Positions 11,103 to 25,460 of a stretch of DNA of 64,000 bases are shown piece after piece. The first letter of the stretch is position 1. The number at the start of each line of letters is the position of its first letter. The notes under the pieces were generated by a model. It had not been told where the DNA came from. It ran no database searches and saw only the letters and a list, made by a program, of their open reading frames with translations. The stretch is taken from the NCBI RefSeq assembly GCF_000247815.1, contig NC_021683.1:10819673-10883672 (forward strand), read 5' to 3'. Origin of the DNA: Ficedula albicollis. Its lineage: Eukaryota; Chordata; Aves; Passeriformes; Muscicapidae. The position numbers and the translations under genes are program-made.

Positions 11103-14100
11103 TGTGAAGCCCCAAATGTGTAAAGCATGAAATAATGACACTCCCACTCATATGGGAATGTAAACTAAAACTGCAGAATGTGCTTTTATCAAATCATACT
11201 CTTAATTAGGTTTTAGGAGAATGCTTTATAGTCAAGGTTTTGTTGAATAATTTAATTATGAAACAGTACACCTGATTTTCAAACCAAGCCAACTGATACT
11301 GCCTGAGATAATCAGCGTGAACAACTGAGTTTTACATACTCCTGTGAAGGCAAGTGTTTTGGGCGAAAAAAGAAACAACCCCCTCAAACAAAATTTTTTC
11401 TTTTTTTGCTTACAAAGAATTTCACCTTACAAACTTTCTGGAGTGGCTTGCCACGGTAAATTGTGACATCTGATGAGGGAGATACAACTCAGAACTGGGT
11501 GATAAAAATTAAACTGTTGCTGCAACAAGATAGAGGAGGGGAATTGTAGTTGATGGTGAAATTCCTTGCATTCCATTTATTTTCATTAATTCACAGTCCT
11601 GAGTTCATGAGGTTTCAGAGCTCCCTAATTGGAATATTACCTCTAGCCTGGCTATTGCTTGAAACCCAAATCCTGAGCTCTACTGAAAACTGACCCAGCT
11701 CAAACACAGCTTGAACAGAGCTTATCAATGAAAGCAGAAGTGATGGGGTTTGGTGTTTGTGGGGCTTTTGAGGAGGACTCAGTGAGGAGCTAGACCTCAT
11801 CACCCCATCATAATATATTAATAGAGACAAGTGTTTTTGAGCAAATAGATTTTATTCTGTTTTGTTGTCACCTTTTCTTGGGTGGGTGTGTGCAGAGGGA
11901 GGGCAGCCAGAGTATACTTTTAACCAGGTGAGTCCATATTCCCAGGCATGATCAAATGGTAATGGAGTTTGTGTCCTCACTAGAGAAGGCAAATAATCAG
12001 GTGGTTGAAGTTTAATCACTAGTGTTTTTTCCTAAAAAGACAATATCCCTGATCAACCAAAATTCAGTGCTACAATACTTGCAAAGGATAGTACAAGGCC
12101 ATATGTATTTTTAATTCATCTGTCCTTTCTCTCCTGAGCAGTATTGGTCAAAGAAAGTCTTCTAACTTAAAAGGTTTGGTTATTCCTAGAATGTTCTGTT
12201 TCTGTTTCTGTTCTGGCTCAATTGTTGATTTTTTTGTTATTTCTCCCTAATATGGAACAACATTTTTAAAAATACTCAAATTATAATTTCATTAATATTT
12301 TCAAGATTTGTCTTGTGTTTATAGGATAGCTGTAAGCATCTTACAACCTGATGCAGCTGAGTTGTACTCTAGGTTATTTCAAAAGTTTCATAACTGTATT
12401 TTCAACACTTTTTCACTATATTAAATACACAAAACCATCACATTTTTCCATGCTTTACTTGAGCTAGTTAGATTTCAAAGGTTTATCTAGTCATTATTGG
12501 TCTTTAAATATAGTCATCATCATAAATGCCCCTCTGTTTCCGTTTGCTCTGCAGAGGTCAAAAGATGAGGTTGGTTTATGAGCTTCTTCTGCCATGTGTC
12601 ACTATCGGCAGCACAATAGAACAGCAGGATGGAGAGGCAGCTCTCACCTCTCCATTTATTACTCTTGTCAACTTGGAAAGGATTTTTTACCTTGTGAAAG
12701 GCCCATCAGCAATGAATCAGTGAAGTGAAGACGACAGTTGATTTGTGAATTCAGATTATATAAAGTGACTAGGCTTCAGTGGACTGTGTAGATAAAGCAA
12801 CTGTCATGATAAGGTGGCATGTGCAATTCCACAAAACCAAATTTATTGCACATTTAAGGAAATCATCCTATTTTAAAATGCCATAAATTTGAAATTGAAT
12901 ATAAGTTATACCCTTGAATTTTGATTTATATTTTGAATATTTTTAATGTGATGCTAAGTAGCATAAATTTAATTCTAGGAGTTTATGCATTCCTTATTTA
13001 AGGGTAATTTTGACTTTTCTTCTGAATATGTTATCACATTCCTGATATTATATTCCAAGCAGAAAAATCACTTTATTTGATATTTAAACTTAATAAACAT
13101 CAGCAAAGATCAAACTATGATGGCTACAGTAAGACAGGCAAAGTTTATGGAGAAAAGAGAGAGGCCTCAATTTTCTTCCTGTAGATACAAACACAAACTT
13201 ATTAGTAGCAAGTGCTGTGTTTGTGTCAATATAGGTTTACAGATCATTAGTGATATAAATGTGTTTAAGAGATGAAAGTGGATAATTTCATGGCCTCACA
13301 GCACTCCTTCATTTGACCTTTCCTGCAGTGTTACCCTTAGCACTTGTTAGGCTTTGCTTGCAGCTGCAGGTTCCTTCAGCACTCCCAGTTTCTGGACTCT
13401 GTTGGGATTTGGGAGTTCATCCCTTGTGCCTGATCATGGGCTCTTCAGTGGTGTTGTGAAACTCCAGAGGTTTTGTAGGACAGTGTTTGGATTGGGGTGG
13501 AATGTCCATATGGGCCCGTGGAGTCTGATGCCACATAAAGGGGAAAAGGTCCTGGCACAAGACATGAGAAAATATTGCAAACAACTGCCCTCTTCTCGTG
13601 GATATACAAATACTGTGGAATATCCATTACCCTTTTTAAGAGCTGCCAAATGCTAAAGGATTAGGCAAGGAATAAGCAGTCTTTTCAAAATATTTCATGA
13701 CAGCTTTACATAATAAAGAGTTTTATGTTTTGAACGTAACACCTGCTGGACTGGCTCAGATTTGGATGGTCCCTCTGACATTGGTCTGTACCAGATGCTT
13801 ACAAAAAGGTGCAAAGAAACTGACAGCTATGGAAAAAGTGTCAATTGGGGATTTTTTTTCCCTAAACCAATGCATCTAAGAATTGGCTTATGCCCTCAAC
13901 TCTGAGTTTTAGTGTCACTTATAAATGTCTTTTTCCTTTCTGGTCTAACTGTAGATGTTCTTATTATTCACATAAATGTCTAAGCCTTTTTGAATCCTAC
14001 TAAGCTCTTGGCTTTAATAATATCTTATGACAATGAGTTCCACATGTAAATTTGGTAGTATATAAAAATACAGTTCAGTGTAGATTTGCTGCCTTTAATT

Positions 14101-16579
14101 TCACTGAGCACTTTTTTCAAAGGTTGGAGCTTTTAAAAACCCAAACCTTCAGAAAGCGCACAAAGCTACAATAATGACTTTAATATGTTTCATTATTTAT
14201 TTTTCTTCTTGCTTTAAAGTCATGAAACAAGGAAGTTCACAGGGTCTACAGCCCATCTTAAGACAGACTCTTATTCTCTTACAACACATCTGGGCCTGTA
14301 ATGTCACTTCAGAGAGACGCCTCCTCTCATATCCCAGTCCTGCAGGGTTTAGCAGAGAGTTTCTGCCTTAGCTCTGCCTGTTTTGTTGATTATTAAATTT
14401 AAGTTTCAGCTTGGACTGTAGAAAGCAGCATACTTCAAAGAATTGTTGGTTTGCATAAGCGTCCACATGTTTGGACCCTTACCAAACATATGGGATTTTC
14501 TGAATCTCCTTTGCCCATAAAATGAGATGGACATCTTGAGCAATTAGATTTTCCCTCTGAAATTCTTAATATCAGCAAGTCACAATCTTTAGGTAAATGT
14601 GAGGAAAGATTAGTTTGAAAGTGGTGTTATTTACTCAACAGCTTATTTGAAAGTGTTATTTAATTGCCTGACTGCCTTCTTGCAGGTTAACTACATCTAT
14701 AGTGGCAAAAATATGACCTGTCATATCTTGTTTTTGTATCATTTGGATGTTGAACTGATGTATGTGAATCTGAAATTAGTCCTTTGGCAAGAATTTCTTA
14801 AGAGCTATTGTGGCCAGAAATCCCTCCTGGCATGAACCAAATCAACATTTCCTAAGCATGTTCTAGGCAGAGCTGGGCTCTCTGATGTGGTGCAGGCTTC
14901 TGACCTTCCAAACAAGGCACTGCTTCCACAGGTTTCCAGGCTCCAAATGGCAATAAAACCTGGGGTGAAACTCTGCCTCCACAGTTTAATGGGAACATTT
15001 ATACTGCCCTCCCATTTCTCCGTGGTACCTATGAAAGCATTTAGAAAATCTCAGTGTCCCAAAACCTCTGTAGCTTGTGGCCTGTTCCTGTGTGGTAGCA
15101 CAGCTGGAAGGGATCTGGCAGATGTGCTGTGGTTGGCAATTTGGTTACACTTGTACCTGAGATGGATGCTCTTGTCATCGTCCCCATGGTCCAACTGCAC
15201 ATGCTGGAAAACTGCAGCACAGGAACAGAAACATGGGTTAGAAAGAAGCTTCAAATACTTGAAAAACAACCCTAATAATCCACAGGACCATGAGTGCTCT
15301 GTTACTTAGAGACAAGGACACAACTGAACTGGGAAGAAGGAGTGTGGAATGAGTTACAGTCCCTCATACTAAACCAAGGATGTTGGGTTATCTGAAAAAA
15401 ACAAACCTGTACATCAGATTAGACTGAGTTGTTGTGTGGGTTGTTTACTGAACTTGCTAGGCTGCAGAGAGTACTGGACAGACTGCTTATCATTTGCATG
15501 GTTTTGAAAAGCAAAAAGGATGAGATTAATAGACATCTTTGCACAAACTGTTGTGTTAATCAGAAAATTTACAAAGCAAGTCAGCCCTTTTCACTAGTTT
15601 TTCCTGTTTCTGCACTAAATGGTGGTTATTAAGAGAGAAAGAGAAAACAATGACTGCTCTCTTTGTGAAGGACAGTTTATAATCTTGCCCTTAAAGCATG
15701 CAAGGGTACAAGTGCTCCAAAGAGAGCAGCATCCTTCTGTGTTTGCTCCTTGTGTTTGCAGTACTTGGGTTCTCTCCCTCTGAAATACAAGAGCAACTCA
15801 CAGGGGACCACAAAGCTGCTCTTTGGCCACAGAGGTTTGCAGCTGGAGTGGCACAGAGACAGCATGGGAGGTGGGGAAAAAGAAACTGTACTGGTCAGGC
15901 CAAAAAACTGGAGTAATTTTTCCCTTCCTGTTGGCATTTTGATAAATCACTTGACAAAAATCTTTGTTTCTTCAAACAAAGTGTGTCTTTTTGTTTCCTT
16001 TAAATCTCATCTTGTGTTAGAACTGCTCTTCAGCTGAAGCACAGTCCTGTGCTGGAGAGGATAGATGGGGCAGCAGGCTGGATGTTGCCACTAGAATGTA
16101 GGTAAATGAGAAAACACTTGCTTCTCTTTTGAGGGGCTGGCAGCTTTGAAAACTCGCTTTCATGTGAATATCAGAAACTTTATTGCCTTGACTTGGGTGA
16201 CCTCATCTACTAGAATGAAGTCATTCATTGAGCCAAGAAAGACAAACCTTCGTTCCAGAGAATTAATCAAGTCCATCAAGTGCTCTGCTTACATCTTATC
16301 TCCAGCCAGTGAGAGAGCAAGCAGTTAAAAACTTGACAGCCACCAGATAGCCTCCTGTTCTTCATGTTATGCTAACATCAAAAAGGAGCAAAGAGGCTTC
16401 CAAAAGCTCAAACTTGCTACTGGGTAAGCACAGCTTGACATAATTTCTGACTTGGGGATTACATTGTTTCAAATCAAGGTATTTCTTAGAGAACAAAAAC
16501 ATGGCATTCCAGTGAACTTTAGCTTTTTTTTGAAAAAAACTATTAACTCTGCCAGATAGGAATGCTGAGCACATAATTG
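11103..16579. other. Unique noncoding DNA
   Basis: A long stretch of AT-rich to mixed DNA with no supported gene, RNA gene or mobile element. Open frames reach 140 codons (14887-15309, plus) but are overlapped by antisense frames and show no domain. A short TTTCTG triplication lies near 12197-12214. I see nothing else to annotate. Confidence 0.5.
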
Positions 16580-17110
16580 CTCACCCTGCCTTTTCATCCC
16601 AAGCTATCGCAGAACCCATAAACATTCCAATTAGGCAGCCAATTAAAATGAGAAAGAGCCCTCCTGAATTATACAGCAGTTGGAGGCTGTTCTGCCTTTC
16701 TAGTTGTCAGCCAGTGAAAGGTTTTTATTGCATTTGAACTGAAGGAGGTGAAAGAATTAAGTGAAACAGTGATGTTTGAAAGGCCCATGTGAAGGGGCAG
16801 TGCAGTGATAATAGTTCTCAGCACTAGTGACAGGGAGCCATTAGTAAGCTATGAAAAGCTTTGTTATGCTAAGAGGTGGACATTATAAAAGGTAGAAGAA
16901 AGCAGTTACTTATAAATAAAAAAGCCCCTTAATTTTGCTATTTTATTACTTTTATGGCATGAACTGTATAATTTCAAAATCTGCTTATTTCACATGATGT
17001 GGGTTTTTTAAGGGGTTATTTTTCAGCTCAGCTAATGCTGGTGCAGAATTTTTTCAGAGTAAATTATTTTCTGCCAAAATGGCATCCATTAAGGTATCAA
17101 AGAGTGATGG
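16580..17110. promoter_or_regulatory. Candidate conserved noncoding element
   Basis: This block has balanced, complex sequence with many potential transcription-factor words: CAATTAGG and CCAATTAAAA near 16630, TTTTTATTGCATTTGAA near 16723, and ATTA-type words beyond. It has no open frame of note and no similarity to interspersed repeats. Such texture is common in deeply conserved vertebrate enhancers, but no alignment was available, so this is a weak call. Confidence 0.22.
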
Positions 17111-20100
17111 TATGACACAGAGATCCAAAAGGCACAGGGAAAAGCTAAATATTTTGGATACTGGATTGAAAACATGTCATTTTACAAAGGCTGATTATAG
17201 CATAAAACTTGCCCTTTCTGATTCTCAATGAGGAGGCATGGAATCTTACTCATTCTCCTTATGCACCATAAAAGTCATCCTTGCAGTGCTGGTTTATGCC
17301 CTTGGTTGCACTGTTAATTAACACCAAAATTAACAGTCTGAATTTACCAGAAACATATTTTTCTGAGGCCCAGCCCACACCAAATCACGAAGAAAGAGCT
17401 GGTTTTTCCTAATACCACTTTGCTGTGTTAATATGCCTCTTTCTCCCCTTATTCTTCACCTGGTACTGCTTTTGGCAAGGTTTCTCTCCATTAGCAGGAC
17501 CATCATGGTTGTTTTAGGAAGAATTGAGCAGAGGGGATGGGGGATAGTACTTGGACAGGTCTTTCCTTTGCCTCAGATGTGTCTGAACAGAGCTCCACCA
17601 GACTGAATAATTTCTGTTTTCCTTAGGGAAGGAACAGCTTATTCTATATTCCTCTGTACTTGAATGTTCTTATATTGCTCAGACTCAAACATCCCTTATA
17701 AATGTCTATTTAGTGGTAGATCATATCCATTATATACCACACCTCCCCCTTATCCCTTTTTTCCAATGTGGAATACTTTCCATGTCCTGTGTTTCCTTTT
17801 TCAGTCAAGTTTCAGCTCTCTGACCCCTCTACATCTCCTCCACAGTACTTTGTGTCATCTCCTGTTCCTTCTTGCATTGCCTGCCTCCATTGCTTCCAAG
17901 TCCCTGTATGTTCTGTTCTCACCATCAGTGTTTGCTATTCAGCCATTGTCTGCATAGAGGGATCCTGTGCTGGAGCTGTTGTCAGAGCAGAGCTCAGCTG
18001 GTTTGCTGAGCCCCTTCGGTTCCCCATCTGTCACCACCCTGCCACCACGGGCACAGTCTGTTGTTCACCTTTAGTTCTCAGCAAATGCCCATGATCCTTG
18101 TCCAGAGGTGCTTCCAGAGCTGTCTGACCAGGATGAGTTCACAGCCCCAGGGCAGGAAGGTCACTGCCCATGTTTCTGGAGAGAGAAGTAGCAGCAATGA
18201 CATCAAAGACAGAGACTGGGTAGGAACTAGAGCCATGAAACCATGAAATACATACATCCTACAGCTTCTCCATAGACAGAATGTTCATTACTAGAAGTAT
18301 GATTTCTGTCAGCCTTGGAAGTGTGACGTTATCTTGTAGAGACAATTTTGTATGTTGAAAGAGTATGAAAAGCAGGAGTCATTCTGTGCATAACATGTCC
18401 TAAAGCTTATGTGTAAGTGTTTTCCCATTTGGATTTGTACATGCATCTCATCAAAGCAGGGCACAAGGAAGCTGGATGATGTTTTATAGTCTCTGTGGTG
18501 CAGAAGGTCAGACTAGGTCTAACATTCCCTTATGGCATGTGCATCTGTGCAAGACATTTAGTTCCCATGCTCAAACATGGCAGCATTCCTTTCCCTGTGT
18601 TTCCCTTTTGTTGAGTTACCATGTGCACAACAGTATGGCCAGGAGGGTGGCTGGGCTCTGCAAAAGCTGCATGTGCTGCTCTCTGAGGAAGCTTTACTGC
18701 AAGAGAGAATAAAGATGGGCTTATTTGGGCTGTTTCTGAAAGCTTACTCCTCAGCCATCTCATTAATTTCTAGGAATTGATTTCTAGTTTGACGCATAGC
18801 TCCTGGAAGGTGATAGAAAAGCTTCCAGGGCTTCAGTGGATCTGGTGAATATGCAGCCACAGCTCTTTGTTTCTTTGTCCCTGCTCCATGTGCAGTGGAG
18901 AGTGCTCACAGGATTTCCACGGGTAGGTGAAGAGCGTCTGTGTGCAGGCACTGCCCAGTGTCACTTGTGAGAAGGGAAGAGGTCAGTGGTGTAGCTGTGT
19001 GTGTCCCACACTGCTCCTGATGAAGTGGGGGTGCACAGTATGGATGCAGAATCTGGACTTTACTTAAAACATAAGCTTTGGATTTCAGGAACATTTCACC
19101 TTTGTATAGGAACAGCATAAAATCATTTTCAATTGTTAGAAGAGATTGACAGCATCTCCTGCATTAAAAATGGAGTGTTTCTCATGCAAGACCCATAACA
19201 AGAAATGTTTTGTAGACCAATATTACCAAGATGACCACCACTGGACATTTCATGTGGTTGGAGACACCATCCAACCTCACAACCACCAGGAGAGAGAATT
19301 ATAAAAGAGATAAAAAGAGACCACATGGTTAAAAAGATGGTGGTAGAAGCTACCCAGATCTGCAAGGCTGGAAAATTGCATTGTTAGTTCTGAGATGTAA
19401 AGTAAGTTTGATCCAAGAAAAATACTGAGTACTTTTTCACTAGGTAGGAAACATAGCATAGTACAGAAGTTAAATTTCTTAGAACTTCCCACACAAAGCG
19501 GGACAGGGAAGGTAACTGAGACAATCTCTAGGCCTCTACATTGTGGCACTTGATAAGCTAATTATGTAAAAATTCTGAAAAAGGTTGGTTTTTGTTACTA
19601 GGAAAAAAAGAAGGAAAGTATTTGAGAAGCTGTTTTTCAATTATGGAGCTGTGGACATGCTGCACACATGTCATCTTTAAGTATTTTTCTGATTTTTGGG
19701 CAAAAATGTTCAAATATATTTCAGTAGTTAATTGCATCAAAGTTTTAAATTTGTCTTTTTTCTGTAATTAATTTTTAATGGCTGGAAACATGAAAAATCT
19801 TTATTATTTTGACTATTTAGCCTAGCTTGCTCCTTAATCCTCTAAATTTACTGCAGAGATAATGGGCAGCAGGGATGACATCATGCATATACAGCTGCCT
19901 TTTTAAGTGCCAGGGCCAGAGGAACCACTTATAGTAATTAGGAAATCCTTAAACAAGTGTTTGTGAAGTATTGGCTAACCCTCACTGTTTGCTTTTTTCT
20001 GGCACCACACTAGAAAGGTTTGACCTTGAATAATTATCTACTCACTGACTTTCTATCTTTCCCATTTACTGGAGCACACAGGCTACTGGTTGATTCCTTT

Positions 20101-22569
20101 ATTCTGGTCTGATATTTTCTGTGTTTTAAAATGCAAATAAAATAAAAAGGCCACACTCTGTCTTAGTCAAATAAGGAGGTGACTGATGTACTGTACTGAG
20201 CAGGCCCTAAGGAATATTTCAGAAGGATCAAAGATAAATTGAGTAATATTTGATAAGCTTTCTATAATATTGTGTAAATTACCAGTGTTTTCATATGCTG
20301 TGCCTCAAAACTTCTTCCCATTAATTTTCATTCTTTCTATCTTGTTATTAATTAAGAATCTTCCTACAGTATGTTTAGATATATTGTGACCTTGATTATC
20401 ATCACCCACTTTTTAGTGTTTTCAGTTCGAGACACAGGAAAAATTGGACAGCTCAAAGAGAATTGTAAGCCAGCCACTTGTGAATATTCTGCTCAGCTGA
20501 CTAAAGGGAAGGTAGTCTAAAACTAGAGGGCAAAGTGTTAAATATAGCATCTTTTGTCTGATTCAGTCAAGTTTCAAACTTGTCATTTACACATTTTAAA
20601 TTCATCTCCTTACTCAGCCTGCATAGCACTCAGACTGTGGACCAGTGGATGCAGAAACCCTTGTTCACTAGTGCAGTGAGCCACTACGCCAATTGGTCAA
20701 AGTCATTCTTCTCAGAATTATATTAAATCACATAAGAGATACTTTTTTTATCAGAAAGGTTATCATATTTTTATGTGGAATACAAAAATACATTTGAATG
20801 TTGGTATAGGGAAAAATTCAAATGAAAACGAAACAACAACAACAAAAAAATCCAGACTAAAAATATCAGCAGATGAGCATTCCTTTGCAATGAATTGCAT
20901 TTGTATTCTCTCATCACTGGATGCTAATTTTTTAGGCTAAAATCTATGGCGACATCCTTGTAGAAAAGAAAACATCATTATTTTTCTAAGCAATTTAACT
21001 TTAAAATAAACCTTTTGCTTTCTTTCTGACTTGTTTTTAATTGCCACTCTACCTCCCATACTACTGAATGAATTCATATGGTTGTCATTTTTCATAAAAA
21101 AACCCTTATCTTTTTGCCAAATTAAGCTGTGTCACATGCAGTATCTTTAAAGGTCTTTAATCTGCTGTATTATATCTAAGAAGCAGCACCACTGTCAAAA
21201 AAATCAACTAATTAAGAATGCAATGCTGAGACATCACCTTAGAGGCAGTGTCTTTTAGGAACAATGCTGCCAACAGAAGGGTCAAGGAAGATGATACCAG
21301 CTGCTGTCTGCGTGCTGGGGCTCTCACACAGCCCTGCACACCTCTGGTAGCTGTTCCACAGCCTCTGCAGCCACTCCACAGCCTGTGGAAACACTAGCAC
21401 GATTAAAACTCTGCGGTTTCCCTTCCTGAGCTGCAAGTTTCTGCTCGTGGAAATGTGTGAGCTGTTGCTGTAGTTCTTGTGTACACAATTATATACGACA
21501 GCCCTGCATTAGCGGGAAGATGAAGTGGCACATACACCGTGAGGCTCTAAGGAGCCTTGCAGTAAGTTCTGGAGGGACACTGCTATGTTTCCTCGTCTGA
21601 TCTGATTACTCAGTCCAGTGGAAGGTGAGCTTGAGCTGCTCTGAATTATACTTTGTCAAATCTCAAGACTGACAAAGTGAATCTGACTTACATATGAAAA
21701 ATGGATAAACCCACGCTTTATTCCTAATGGCAGTTCTTTCTCCAGCGATGATTGTAAGTTCCACTTACTTTGATTTAGAACACTTGCAATGTAGCTGAAA
21801 ACAATTTTTAACACATTAAGCTGTTTAAAATAGAGCCAGTTCTGTCTCAAAAAAAAAGGCCTTGCCTCATCAAAGATCAAGAAAAATCATGTTTGATGTA
21901 AGTTTAGTTAAAGGGAATGTCAGCAGCATGATCTGAAACTTGCTAATTTGGGTAATAGCTTGCCAGAGAGGAGATGCAGGTGTGCTGTGGATACCTGCTG
22001 CTGGATGTGGGAGACCAGCTGGGAAAAACTCTCCTGATGTCTGAGGTGATGGTGAAAAGCACAGAGGGAAAATTCTCAAATACAAATCCCTAAATCCCAG
22101 GACATTTCTCGATTATCATGTGGCCTTCTAGGTGAAATTCATTAAAATTTTAAGGTCTCTGAATTGCTAAATCTGTGGGTGCATTTGTGAATGTGCCTTA
22201 GTTTACTACTTTAGTAAGTAGATGGTATCTGGTTTTTCTGCTGTTTCTATTTAATATATTACTGTTTTGCACAAGAGCAACCTTAGCAAACACTACCCAG
22301 CTTGGGATTTTCTAAAGATTGCAATGCTCATGTGTGAACCCCAAGCAAATAATTCTTCTGGCACATAATAGCTTAATTACAAAATAAAGATTATTTCAAT
22401 TAAAACTGAAGTCAATCTATTTCTGGGTTTAAAATTGCTATTTCATAATGTACATCACAATGCAGGGAAAGGAAATGACTAACACTTTATCCAATTTAAT
22501 TTATATCAGTGCAAGCTTAACCTTGATGCCTTGGCCGTGATTCAAGGGGAGTTAACACCCTTATTTATC
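17111..22569. other. Unique noncoding DNA
   Basis: No supported gene. The sequence is mostly AT-rich with short T and A runs and a small AAC-rich run near 20832-20844. A second CTCF-like core (CTAGAGGGCA) lies near 20524-20533, again without the leading CCA. Open frames are below 110 codons and unconvincing. Confidence 0.5.
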
Positions 22570-22980
22570 CCAAATTGCAGCAGGCGCTCGGCAGCACGCA
22601 GCGGGCAGCGCTGCACACACCCTGCGCTCCAGGGACACTGAGTCACGGCTCTGAGAGCCAGGCTGAGTCACTGCCCGGCTCCCAGCACACCCAGGACCCC
22701 TCTCCCAGCAGCCCTGCACGTCCCAGCCTGTGCATCTGCTGGTCTCGGGCAGGTGGAGAGCATCGTCCTTCCTCAGCCACTTGCACCGTCTCATTTCACA
22801 GGTGCTGGCAGGTGTGACTCGGTGCTTTGCAGTTTTAGTCCTGATCGTCATCTTCCCCATGAAAGATTCCTGTGAGGCAGAAGGATAGCTTGTGGTACCC
22901 CTTCCAGCTGCCTAGAAAGTAGAGAAAATCAAAATTGCTCTTTGGAGAGTTTTTGATGCAGGCTCAGGGGCCTGACTCAA
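22570..22980. promoter_or_regulatory. GC-rich patch with repeated AP-1/MARE-type sites
   Basis: A local GC-rich and relatively CpG-containing patch (22580-22640 has several CpGs) carries TGAGTCA at 22639-22645 and 22664-22670, spaced 25 bp apart, and a further TGACTCA at 22973-22979. The second site sits in GCTGAGTCAC, which resembles the NF-E2/Maf recognition element. A related TGACTCG is near 22816. Overlapping open frames on both strands (80 and 99 codons) look accidental. A regulatory element bound by AP-1 or Maf/CNC factors is a reasonable guess but is not shown by sequence alone. Confidence 0.3.
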
Positions 22981-25079
22981 CATTAAAAAGGTTTGAGTGC
23001 TTGCCAGAATGCTGATGGAAGTAATTGGAATAGCTCCTAAATGGCTTCAAAGTACAAATATTTTTAATTACTCTTTGTAAAGATATAATGTAGCAAAGGT
23101 AAGTGGCGCAGAAATGGGATGTTGAGCAGAGAAACTCAAGCTTTTAAACAGGGCTGTTGTTCTGCCCAGAGCAAGTTCATCCTGGGAAGCAGCAGTAGCT
23201 TTCAGGCCCCTGATTTGAGGTCTCACAGTCAAGGTGGCTCTCCAGATTGCTTGGCTCTCCAGATTGTTTGGGTTTGGCTGTTTTTCTGTCCTTTTCTCAT
23301 AAGTTCATGAACAAATTGTCTGGACCCCTCTTGCCATCTCCCGGATGCATTGAAGGCACACACGTGCTCACGAAGGCAGAGAGTGATCAGAGCTGGAATG
23401 GTTTCCTTTGGGATGAGGGTTAAATCCAGTGATAAAATTTTATTTGTTCATTAGGCTCTGCCAGTCTAATTGCATTGTTAGGTTGAGTTTATATCTTATT
23501 CTTAGGTTTGCTTTGTTCCTTCAGAGAAGGAAGGAGTATACAAGAAGAGGAAATTAAAATTAATTTCGGTAGAATAATATGCATAAATTGCGTTCTATGC
23601 TTTGTGATCTCACTAGCATGTGCCACCTGCAATGCTTAAATATAGTGCATCTCTCAAACCCTCAGCCTCAAACATTCTCTCACTTGCATTGAAATATTCC
23701 TGTGCTGAATTTATCAGCTTATTAAGCGATTGTGTGTGTTTATCTTATTTTGAGGTTATTTAACCATAAGCATGTGTGCACAAACACCCCTTCCCCATAT
23801 TGTGTGCTACTGGAAGTGAGCAAATTGCTCCTTTTTATGGATGAACGGGTGCTGGATGTTTGAGGAGGTCTGGATTTCTCTGTCATCCAGCTGCATGTTC
23901 TTTTAAATTGCTTCGTGCAGCTCCAGCAAAGTGATCCTGGGGCTGATCCTTGAGGCTGAGCTTGATGGCTTTGCCTTGCTGACAGCACCTGGCACGTCTC
24001 TCCCTCTGCCCACACCCTGTGAGGAGGAGACACGTGTTGGGATGTGGGGGGGCCCTGTCTGCAGAGGGCTGAGCTCTGTGCCAAGAACCACTGTAACCTG
24101 CTGTAAATTACAGCATCCCTGAAATTACTCTAATTTGTGCCAGGGTGTATCAGCTGTGTGGGAGCTCTGTGCATCCACAGCTCCCTCCCTCCTCCTCCCC
24201 ACAGTCCCGGCTCTGCTCTGCTTGCAGGCAGCACGCTCACCTTCCTGCAAACACATCTGCAGACTGTCCCCCTCCTGCTGCTGCTTCCTGAGCCTATCTC
24301 CTGCACTTACAGCAGAAGCTCTGGTTCAGTTGTGCTTCTACAGAGTAGGCCTACAGCAGAGTAATACTGAGGCTGAGCATCCTTTTAATAAATAACACCG
24401 AGTCATTTGAAACCAGGGTCCAGCAAATGATCTATCAGATGCCTTTGCCTTTTCCACCACCTGAGAAGAGCATTGGGGCCTCCACAAGGGCGTAGGAATT
24501 GCCAGGTGGCCCTGCAGCGAGGGACCCACTGGCCAAAGGCTGGAACTCCTTTTTGGCCTTGTTTAATTCTTCCATTCCGTGAGATAAAAGGTTTTTGTCT
24601 TTAAAGAGTTATCCTCACCTGGTTTTTTTGTTAGGTGTTTGTTTTTATTCTTCCCTTGCCCACTGTAATTCTATAAATGATGGTATTGGAGAGCAAATGG
24701 CTTTTAGCAGCCTTGCTGCTCTTTGCCTTCTCAGTCTCCAGCCAGTCCCAGCTGCAGGCTGCTCCTCACCCAGGTTCCAGTACCTAGGACATCCCTGACA
24801 TTTACTTTGCATTCCAAATTCCAAAGCATTTTACACCTCTAGATATTTTCATAAATTTCCATAAAATACACCAGGCAAAACACTTTAAGTGTTGTTCCTT
24901 GAGAAATTATTATATTTTGCATTTGGTTTATCCTCTAAAAAAGACCTTTTCCTCCACATCCGTGTGGTATCATTGATACAATGTATATCCCATCCCTCAT
25001 ATTAATACTCTGATCAATCACTGCTGACAATACAGTGTCTTTGTGTGAGGGGCTGTAGGACAAATGTTTTAGCTTGTGA
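22981..25079. other. Noncoding DNA with a GC-richer patch
   Basis: No supported gene. A tandem pair of the 17-mer starting TGGCTCTCCAG lies at 23235-23268. A GC-richer, TG/CA-dominated patch occupies about 23930-24310 with overlapping frames on both strands and no recognisable domain. The rest is unremarkable. Confidence 0.5.
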
Positions 25080-25460
25080 GAAGAAAATTGTTAGCCTTTG
25101 AATAGAGAAGAGCATGGGGGAAGGATTAATAGCCTACTTTGATGGATTAGAATGTAGGGAAATTGCTCAATATTAATATGAAAATGTTTGTGAATTGGCT
25201 GTGTGGGGCTGTCAATGGAAAATGAGGGCCAGTGATTATGTCTCCAAGGCCTTATCAGTTCAGACTTGACTCTCACCAAAGACTTACACACAAAAGACTG
25301 ATGAGAGCACTAGAAAATAGCTGAATAAGAGCCACTACAATAAGCGAGCCATTCAGCCACCAGTGTCACGATGTCAGGTTTTGTGCCCTTTATGTAATAT
25401 TGTACATCTTTATATTAACATATCTGAATATGGATTTGTAATAAAAGAGGCAAATGAAAC
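25080..25460. promoter_or_regulatory. Candidate conserved noncoding element
   Basis: A complex AT-moderate block without repeats or a convincing open frame. It contains GATTAATAG, GCTCAATATTAATATG, GGCCTTATCAG (GATA-type) and repeated TCA/TGA words. The texture resembles conserved vertebrate enhancers. This is an impression from motif content and needs comparative alignment. Confidence 0.2.
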
